A DNA stretch of 11,096 nucleotides, from contig JWZX01001036.1 of NCBI GenBank assembly GCA_001275005.1, positions 1 through 11,096 on the forward strand. Reading direction: 5' to 3'. The DNA is from Chrysochromulina tobinii (lineage: Eukaryota > Haptophyta > Prymnesiales > Chrysochromulinaceae). Position numbers and translations under genes: made by a program. Under the pieces are notes generated by a model. It did not search any database. It had not been told where the DNA came from and saw nothing but the letters and a program-made list of their open reading frames with translations. This document shows, piece after piece, positions 9,801-11,096 of this stretch. How positions within the stretch are numbered: position 1 is the first letter of the stretch; every line of letters starts with the position of its first letter.

Positions 9801-10232
9801 AGGTGTGCCACGTGTCAACTTGACCTTTGCGCTGCATGCTCTCCCGAGGGCGTCCTCCCAGTGGCGGCTCCGCCTCCGCCCAGAGTCAAGGCGAAACGAA
9901 TCCGGGGGCAGCGTGCAAGCGCCCCGGACCGACCAGCTAAGCGACGGGCCGGGCCTGCTTGCCGTGGCAAACGTGACCCTCGAGCTCCCACCTTGTTCGA
10001 CTCGGACAGTGACGAGGCACCCGCTGACTCCGGCGGCGACGCACCGGGTGCGGCACGTGGGCATCAACCGGGCGCAGACAGGGAGGGGGAGGCACCAGTA
10101 CGTGAGCTCAGCCGAGGCCAAGGACCGGCGTTCGCACGGCCGGGTGGTGCCCCGAGTCAGCCTCACGGGGAAGGGCCCGGGCGCAAGCGTAGCGGAATAC
10201 CCTCTATACGTTCGCGCGGGCAAGGCTCGTGA
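2961..10232 (+). CDS. Polyprotein segment 3: RT active site, long central region, RNase H and C-terminal zinc domains
   Basis: This segment stays open for about 2,423 codons, which is strong evidence for recent coding selection. The frame is open from 2781, but bases before 2961 in this frame do not look like reverse transcriptase, whereas the first frame does. Motifs in order: the AGGCRGRGCTEQAF block before motif A, motif A YVDLTKCF with Asp at 3135-3137, motif B RGFLQGAQGSP (3315-3347), motif C FVDD (3459-3470), a CQLNIKGKSKT motif D-like block (3549-3581), and an ELYLYCGM block near 3714. Then come the unassigned central region, RNase HI (7500-7930), a zf-RVT-like motif (8322-8429), a basic coiled coil, two Cys/His-rich domains (9486-9839) and a basic tail. 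It has no start codon of its own at 2961, so it is the 3' part of the broken polyprotein. Confidence 0.9.
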   Translation, partial: KLAERCLLHTALTTVGARVLPNHAGGCRGRGCTEQAFALHLCIDDALARRKPMYVLYVDLTKCFMSFSRTAADLAMRHAGIPEAALRALRGLVDNWKHGVAQGRYETAFGATDPFPILRGFLQGAQGSPEACKIMMDTIAQALELKVSGYSAFSPDGAGLEMGMLVFVDDAANATNEAFFLHRTTVFWSIWSRITDCQLNIKGKSKTVVQALEYKRGRDGTLLPKSTSEQFFIAGLRPGDPPRLIPNLLVNELYLYCGMATRMDGRHNDDGLATLKSKIASCGGQATAYSTSRRLALGCAGLGVYGNAFFYGTCFGGSFDDIENRLGPASRRAMQGAGIKGPRRSFSSPRVQLHAKPGGITAGANDDLAQHIVDIAGPGAFVSGYGNAHVWPAMMAAGLMTLVNALASPLHTPAADRAHHAVARVLWTLGLRRLNYGPRGIWLGPVSEHLRTSNIVERPLWLLCQIGAGYLPLVDCHFDEWSPLRPERWPGYPSDWVSLWHGGLYDQLRSKGVTFCPILAAGGIAELANLCDELHGDFLSEDEILEAHPRAIELGASEARRELRGLLGAISACHIAPVPGRPGWAMADAAEGVIPSYAPAAEYGLFRQVSLAHLSARKRSGDGGARLATLLDVNTDLSALRAAIHSLPDEVATSFTDVFSGVPYNSIASRSRLKYFLLQFPELIPVIAAVTSTSEYVADVSGFWSIFYHARFIAARILSGTTVQASEQTLQRAHQVLACAKAQGVDWLMWLSARPENVREPLPDPESPNGEATESASPTRPSDGSRSAILQERREQLLGDVEALQRVVVSLQEYQEQNTHIEEARQFREWLREGGATHLPPSSDEDERDEMPGGATRGGGGMHHASISPKVTTPTPVVPCWMSEPLLLCDFSLSYITPAMKKREAMRPPLDTDEACRVIRSTDRFGTLLISLHPQAPPTDSAVHRAFVEAKERILGAQSRSEGGISARHPRWQVARCRIDAAWLHLRDRDNRLHAWSAWLGQRRGPVTNTIKCVLHGTALHSLLASPVAGGPGRALGATVGSEITELLAASEPHPTNPHLRTLDISYRHSERGARLVAAGFVRFSREYGVGADPFKCSRACRDAAMGEVSHDLDDAVSFPTAQQALFPSALLDRGTVIRMDQSAILIAHPKEVRLAVGRHFLREDLLGSDEIYNRAKVLLSAVENGASCEAWIRRQPPGDVRSSSVCDDLQISAALMFNLATFAREQEARARWLAASRPDLVRYLATINTFMEEGDRDSDLTAKSYILQDYEGASRRAKLEWAHKAQAQVINLQHDGVRMRIPFHCTIEAVVQQISDACSVALGYRQAVVVKSSPSGSMLLDRVRPSIIPPRIPQNPPTPFTPNPSILDSARHHDLKDAFAALLGDASPPPAGAPCAAGAPQLALDGAARRAIYFYESNAKADVRLWHQRVQGGYHRRWEGRGAVWLNRVRQAYIFDDLGRLKGNPFHPDCPLAARFWWECQAVCERANKPVKAEECRFVFDKLLAIESEYPVTHFVATDGSKKIDADSGEKHVGRACVTVSAGVMGSLVLGGQLDVFADNFERHSYEAELAAFHDHLAATADTVSVIVTDCLSGMQAGHAFPGRTVSSQAARYRDKELGNLAELEQRHRAVLYVHIHSHTGITPNEAADAVATSMLHAPLLPLDLLPSAHAKCRVFGVKRGVGRAAFDFCAAVMVAKLAGASSFTLLENEDTWPLLCRHPVRAKLLTEATHASIMDARADRCGLLADRLGDGLRERVLPGVAQIDRAREYGAQKGGWEWWCQVHAPCPCQGCFMARDITVAGLWRPPPARAPQTRWHAITTCAVGESVILRSRAEGWLSQRLSDFGTAQARYALAALSGQAHSLGPREKHAALRFMLGLPDTPRSQRVLESKETARSLALGYGRGFLKWISAILREGRQAAHVAKHGSTIKVNAVRTTVVSYRGRDVIVQRPAPRSVWTASRGLRETWDGACLVRRAFRALRLWTTMAGPEVLDRPPRVRGVPVIEPDRQGGRDAGCRAYDQWADYIVLVTALAGKLYDLKDKLLVIAGSHRRKLVWLRHAGFDPTIERRKRARVEAVRQAALQARQRKQEAQAGRAAAHAQRREKARVAREAADDLAEAARLASAAVTRPMRSSVEATIAAMDFDRRCNQSRPLEPSTPAAPVPADQAPPPFVCTRGHFLVPAPVRGGPQSFQVRCNGPCGRSIGKGVLRWMCEGHGCDIDICLGCVVHDDQEGALRGRIRCPRGHSMLFLVVAPPSHLQLKCDGGCRRTLREGTWIYRCATCQLDLCAACSPEGVLPVAAPPPPRVKAKRIRGQRASAPDRPAKRRAGPACRGKRDPRAPTLFDSDSDEAPADSGGDAPGAARGHQPGADREGEAPVRELSRGQGPAFARPGGAPSQPHGEGPGRKRSGIPSIRSRGQGS
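3801..7490 (+). other. Long uncharacterised central region between RT and RNase H
   Basis: About 1,230 codons without an interruption. The first part (to about 5200) would include the RT thumb and then helical, Trp- and Leu-rich protein with no motif I know. A likely coiled coil lies at 5322-5463, followed by an acidic patch (SSDEDERDE, near 5484-5510) and a Gly-rich stretch. The second half (about 5600-7490) has regular globular composition, with scattered Cys but no clear zinc-finger spacing. In most RNase H-bearing LINEs the two enzymes lie much closer together. It could hold one or more accessory domains; I assign no function. Confidence 0.7.
5322..5463 (+). other. Predicted coiled coil followed by acidic patch
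   Basis: The frame gives a Leu-, Glu-, Gln- and Arg-rich helix with hydrophobic residues at roughly heptad spacing (AILQERREQLL...VEALQRVVVSLQ). It is preceded by a Pro/Ser-rich linker and followed by SSDEDERDE and a GGATRGGGG stretch. It looks like a hinge or oligomerisation segment that divides the central region in two. The coiled-coil call is by eye. Confidence 0.55.
7500..7930 (+). other. RNase HI domain
   Basis: This domain degrades the RNA strand of the RNA-DNA hybrid after first-strand synthesis. All four catalytic acids can be seen: Asp in ATDGSKK (7518-7520), Glu in YEAELAAF (7668-7670), Asp in VTDCLSG (7731-7733) and Asp in NEAADAVA (7908-7910). The HSHTGITPNEAAD block carries the His and the turn typical of the family (compare the common 'HxGxxGNExAD'). 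Spacing between the acids fits a normal RNase HI of about 140 residues. It lies about 1,350 residues after the RT motif C, which is unusually far. Confidence 0.93.
8322..8429 (+). other. zf-RVT-like zinc motif downstream of RNase H
   Basis: Cysteines at 8322-8324, 8328-8330 and 8337-8339 (CPCQGC) are followed about 24 residues later by a TRWHAITTC block with His at 8412-8414 and Cys at 8427-8429. The pattern of a Cys cluster, a gap, then T-x2-H-x4-C matches the zinc-binding motif found C-terminal to the RT/RNase H in many LINEs. The gap is longer than is common, so the call is moderate. A role in nucleic-acid binding during target-primed synthesis is inferred from the family. Confidence 0.6.
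9165..9344 (+). other. Basic coiled-coil segment
   Basis: The frame gives about 60 residues dominated by Arg, Lys, Ala, Gln and Glu (ERRKRARVEAVRQAALQARQ and onward to AEAARLASAA), with no Pro or Gly breaks except AQAGRAAA. This is typical of a long charged helix or single-helix coiled coil. It separates the enzyme part from the Cys/His-rich domains and may bind nucleic acid or form dimers. The clusters RRKR and RREK could also act as nuclear import signals. Called by eye. Confidence 0.6.
9486..9644 (+). other. Cys/His-rich domain 1 (ZZ/DC1-like)
   Basis: The order of ligands is C-x3-GH, then CNGPC, then WMCEGHGC, then CDIDICLGC. The form 'C..GH....C..C....G...C..C.iDiC..C' is that of ZZ, DC1 and related treble-clef zinc modules, which mostly bind proteins, histone tails or lipids. 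It is the first of two tandem copies. Such modules are not a standard part of LINE proteins as far as I know. Function here is unknown; tethering to chromatin or to a host factor is a possibility only. Confidence 0.72.
9690..9839 (+). other. Cys/His-rich domain 2 (ZZ/DC1-like), tandem copy
   Basis: This repeats the ligand order of the preceding domain: CPRGHSM, then CDGGC, then YRCATC, then LDLCAAC. The two copies share the framework C-x2/3-GH, C-x3-C or C-x2-C, C-x2/5-C and iDiC/LDLC-x2-C, but differ in most other residues, so the duplication is old or they are two members of one repeat family. A linker of about 15 residues separates them. Confidence 0.72.
9840..10232 (+). other. Low-complexity basic C-terminal tail with possible nuclear localisation signals
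   Basis: About 130 residues rich in Pro, Ala, Gly, Arg and Asp. The basic clusters KAKRIRGQR (from about 9888) and RPAKRR (about 9933-9950) resemble bipartite or classical nuclear import signals. They are followed by an acidic DSDSDEA patch (near 10000). The rest is disordered in appearance and ends at TGA 10230-10232. The last 120 residues match nothing I know. Confidence 0.55.
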
Positions 10233-10432
10233 ACGCGAGCGGGACCCCCTTAAGGGTCCGCTCCGTCACCCCCTTGACACTCCCGCCCCCCCTCGTTTTT
10301 GGTCGATTCGGTGTTCGTGTGGTTGGGTGTGGCGCGTTTTGGCTGTGCGTGTGTGTGTGCGCCGCACCTTGCGCCCTCCACGTTGTGTCTCCACGGGACC
10401 TGTGGTCGTGCGTCTTGCCGGGATGGCAATCT
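10233..10432 (+). other. 3' UTR of the element
   Basis: Non-coding stretch between the polyprotein stop and the hexamer run. It has a C-rich tract near 10285-10293, a T/G-rich middle with a short GT run (10347-10359), and a small hairpin just after the stop. LINE reverse transcriptases usually recognise the 3' end of their own RNA, so the recognition structure would be expected here, but I cannot point to it with confidence. No AATAAA is visible. Confidence 0.55.
10242..10259 (+). repeat. Small inverted repeat (hairpin) after the stop codon
   Basis: GGACCC (10242-10247) can pair with GGGTCC (10254-10259) around a CCTTAA loop. The stem is 6 bp and starts ten bases after the TGA. It may be a structural element of the 3' UTR or chance in a GC-rich tract. 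Confidence 0.5.
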
Positions 10433-10450
10433 AACGTGAACGTGAACGTC
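10433..10450 (+). repeat. AACGTG hexamer run, candidate 3' tail of the element
   Basis: AACGTG occurs at 10433-10438 and 10439-10444, followed by AACGTC at 10445-10450. Many LINEs without poly(A) end in short tandem repeats made by slippage during target-primed synthesis. A run of two and a half to three units 200 bases after the stop is in the right place. The evidence is only position and repetition; the true 3' end may lie elsewhere, for instance further down. Confidence 0.4.
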
Positions 10451-10610
10451 GCCACTTAACACTGTAGAGGGTTTTTGCAGTTTTTTTTCACGCCTGTAAG
10501 GCAGGGGACAGGGGCAGGGGACCACCCAAGACAGCCTGGGACGTTCGGTTGTCTTTTTCCTAGCTCAACCTCTGCTGGCACAACTCTCAAACCACCATCG
10601 AGGCGCTTTT

Positions 10611-10636
10611 TGCGTCCGGACGCAGGCCCCGGGGCC
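10611..10636. repeat. Two adjacent perfect palindromes
   Basis: TGCGTCCGGACGCA (10611-10624) is directly followed by GGCCCCGGGGCC (10625-10636). Each reads the same on both strands. They are GC-only or nearly so, and may reflect composition; no function is assigned. Confidence 0.55.
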
Positions 10637-10796
10637 GAAGACGCGGAATTGCGCGACCGCAGCGCGCCCGACGTGTGCCCCATCGCCATCCTGAGGGGTC
10701 TTCTACTTTGAACGACGAGCACGCGATGCGGCGTCATGTGCCTGCGGCGTGCCGCGCACAACGATTTTGGTGCTGAGGACGACCGGTTGAGACTCG

Positions 10797-10817
10797 GGGC
10801 ACGGCAACGCGCTAGGG
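10797..10817 (+). repeat. Partial copy of the 3' flank repeat
   Basis: The 21 bases here (GGGCACGGCAACGCGCTAGG and one more G) match the start of the repeat at 10856 and of the one at 11007, but the similarity does not continue into the GGCGCCGAGCGTCG core. Confidence 0.55.
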
Positions 10818-10855
10818 CAACAGGAGCGGTGCGAATTCCGAGCCCGTCCAGCGAC

Positions 10856-10928
10856 GGGCACGGCGACGCGCTAGACCCCGGCGCCGAGCGTCGTCTTCCC
10901 CACGCCCGTTCCCATGACTGTGCACGCG
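10856..10928 (+). repeat. Diverged direct repeat, copy 1
   Basis: Matches 11007-11088 over its whole length with substitutions and small gaps. The core GGCGCCGAGCGTCG (10880-10893) is identical in both. The opening GGGCACGGCGACGCGCTAG is also similar to 10797-10817, which looks like a partial third copy. Confidence 0.7.
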
Positions 10929-11006
10929 CGGCTCGCCTCCTCGTGCATAGGTGTCAAGACGTCCAGGTGACGATCAGCGGGGCTGAGGCCGATCAGTGCA
11001 CTACCG

Positions 11007-11088
11007 GAGCACGGCAGCGCACTAGGGCTAGACCCAGGCGCCGAGCGTCGCCTTCCCCTCGCCCGTCCCCAAGATGAATGTGGACGCG
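11007..11088 (+). repeat. Diverged direct repeat, copy 2
   Basis: Second copy of the repeat at 10856-10928, 151 bases downstream. It carries a short extra GGCTAG after the first CTAG. The identical core lies at 11037-11050. It runs close to the end of the window, so the array may continue. Confidence 0.7.
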
Positions 11089-11096
11089 ACGCTGTC

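Larger units (their letters stand above)
235..10232 (+). pseudogene. LINE polyprotein gene (APE, RT, RNase H, zinc domains), broken by one stop and one frameshift
   Basis: One gene of about 3,330 codons. The first ATG after the last upstream stop is at 235; an alternative in-frame ATG lies near 493, and the true start is not certain because recognisable homology begins only at about 900. The frame is interrupted by TGA at 1336-1338, inside the endonuclease, and by a one-base loss at the A-run 2961-2963, inside the reverse transcriptase. Domains on either side of each lesion continue the same fold, so these are mutations and not gene boundaries. Approximate residue positions in the joined chain: endonuclease 220-540, reverse transcriptase 810-1190, unassigned region 1190-2420, RNase H 2425-2560, zf-RVT-like motif about 2697-2732, basic coiled coil 2978-3038, two Cys/His-rich domains 3085-3202, low-complexity basic tail to the end. 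As it stands the copy could not make the full protein without readthrough and frame correction. Confidence 0.9.
220..10450 (+). mobile_element. Giant non-LTR retrotransposon (LINE), single-ORF type, APE-RT-RNaseH
   Basis: The element is defined by its coding content: an APE-type endonuclease, a LINE reverse transcriptase, RNase HI and a zinc motif, in that order on one strand in one interrupted reading frame. Elements of this class nick a target with the endonuclease and prime cDNA synthesis on the nicked end. The order APE-RT-RNase H is known from the I-like superclade and from some algal and plant LINEs, but I cannot place the clade without a tree. There are no LTRs, integrase or protease, which argues against an LTR element. 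The ends are uncertain. The 5' limit is set here at the opening of the long frame after the stop at 217-219, and the 3' limit at a short AACGTG hexamer run. No convincing target-site duplication is visible. At about 10 kb it is long for a LINE. Confidence 0.9.
10451..11096. other. 3' flank, no gene recognised
   Basis: No reading frame here resembles a known protein; the open stretches are those expected in GC-rich DNA. It holds a T8 run at 10481-10488, a G-rich tract at 10503-10520, two adjacent palindromes at 10611-10636 and diverged direct repeats from 10797 on. It is probably host intergenic DNA or an older repeat. Confidence 0.55.

Noticed and set aside
9435-10223. A 262-codon open frame on the minus strand
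   Set aside because: It lies wholly antisense to the Cys/His-rich and tail region of the polyprotein, where codon bias and high GC keep the opposite strand open. Its translation shows no domain.
10503-10520. G-quadruplex in the G-rich tract
   Set aside because: Only three runs of four G are close together; a fourth run at suitable spacing is lacking.
1-11096. Prokaryotic defence retron, DGR or group II intron
   Set aside because: The RT motifs sit with APE and RNase H in a LINE layout. There is no intron RNA domain V, template/variable repeat pair, or msr/msd-like structure, and no bacterial gene context.
1-11096. LTR retrotransposon or endogenous virus
   Set aside because: No terminal repeats, integrase, aspartic protease, gag or envelope-like region is visible; an APE endonuclease points to target-primed retrotransposition.
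1-11096. CRISPR array, tRNA or rRNA
   Set aside because: No regularly spaced identical repeats, and no tRNA cloverleaf or conserved rRNA sequence was recognised on either strand.

Overview
The window holds essentially one object: a very large non-LTR retrotransposon (LINE) on the + strand. It encodes one giant polyprotein of roughly 3,330 residues, from about base 235 to the stop at 10230-10232. In order the reading frame gives an N-terminal extension, an apurinic-type (EEP/APE) endonuclease, a LINE reverse transcriptase with its three active-site aspartates, about 1,350 residues that I cannot assign, an RNase HI domain with all four catalytic acids, a zf-RVT-like zinc motif, a basic coiled coil, two tandem Cys/His-rich domains of ZZ/DC1 type, and a basic, low-complexity tail. 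Everything needed for target-primed reverse transcription (nick, copy, degrade the RNA) lies in one chain. I see no separate ORF1, no LTRs and no capsid or gag gene.

This copy carries two lesions. An in-frame TGA at 1336-1338 interrupts the endonuclease. A one-base deletion at the A-run 2961-2963 moves the frame between the 'IPKK' block and motif A of the reverse transcriptase. Apart from these, all catalytic residues are present, and the segment after the frameshift stays open for about 7.27 kb. The copy therefore looks young and recently broken; a sequencing or assembly error is also possible at the A-run.

Layout: 1-234 is upstream flank or 5' UTR, with a 14-bp palindrome at 201-214. 235-10232 is the broken polyprotein gene. 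10233-10432 is the 3' UTR, with a small hairpin just after the stop. 10433-10450 is a short AACGTG hexamer run that may be the 3' tail of the element. 10451-11096 is non-coding flank with diverged direct repeats and GC-rich palindromes.

The host is eukaryotic. LINEs with this domain set are a eukaryotic class, and there are no bacterial operons, ribosome-binding sites or tRNAs. The GC-rich sequence, the reverse-transcriptase motif variants and the ZZ/DC1-like modules suggest a GC-rich protist or alga (for example a haptophyte, dinoflagellate or other microalga). That host assignment is inference and cannot be made precise from the sequence.
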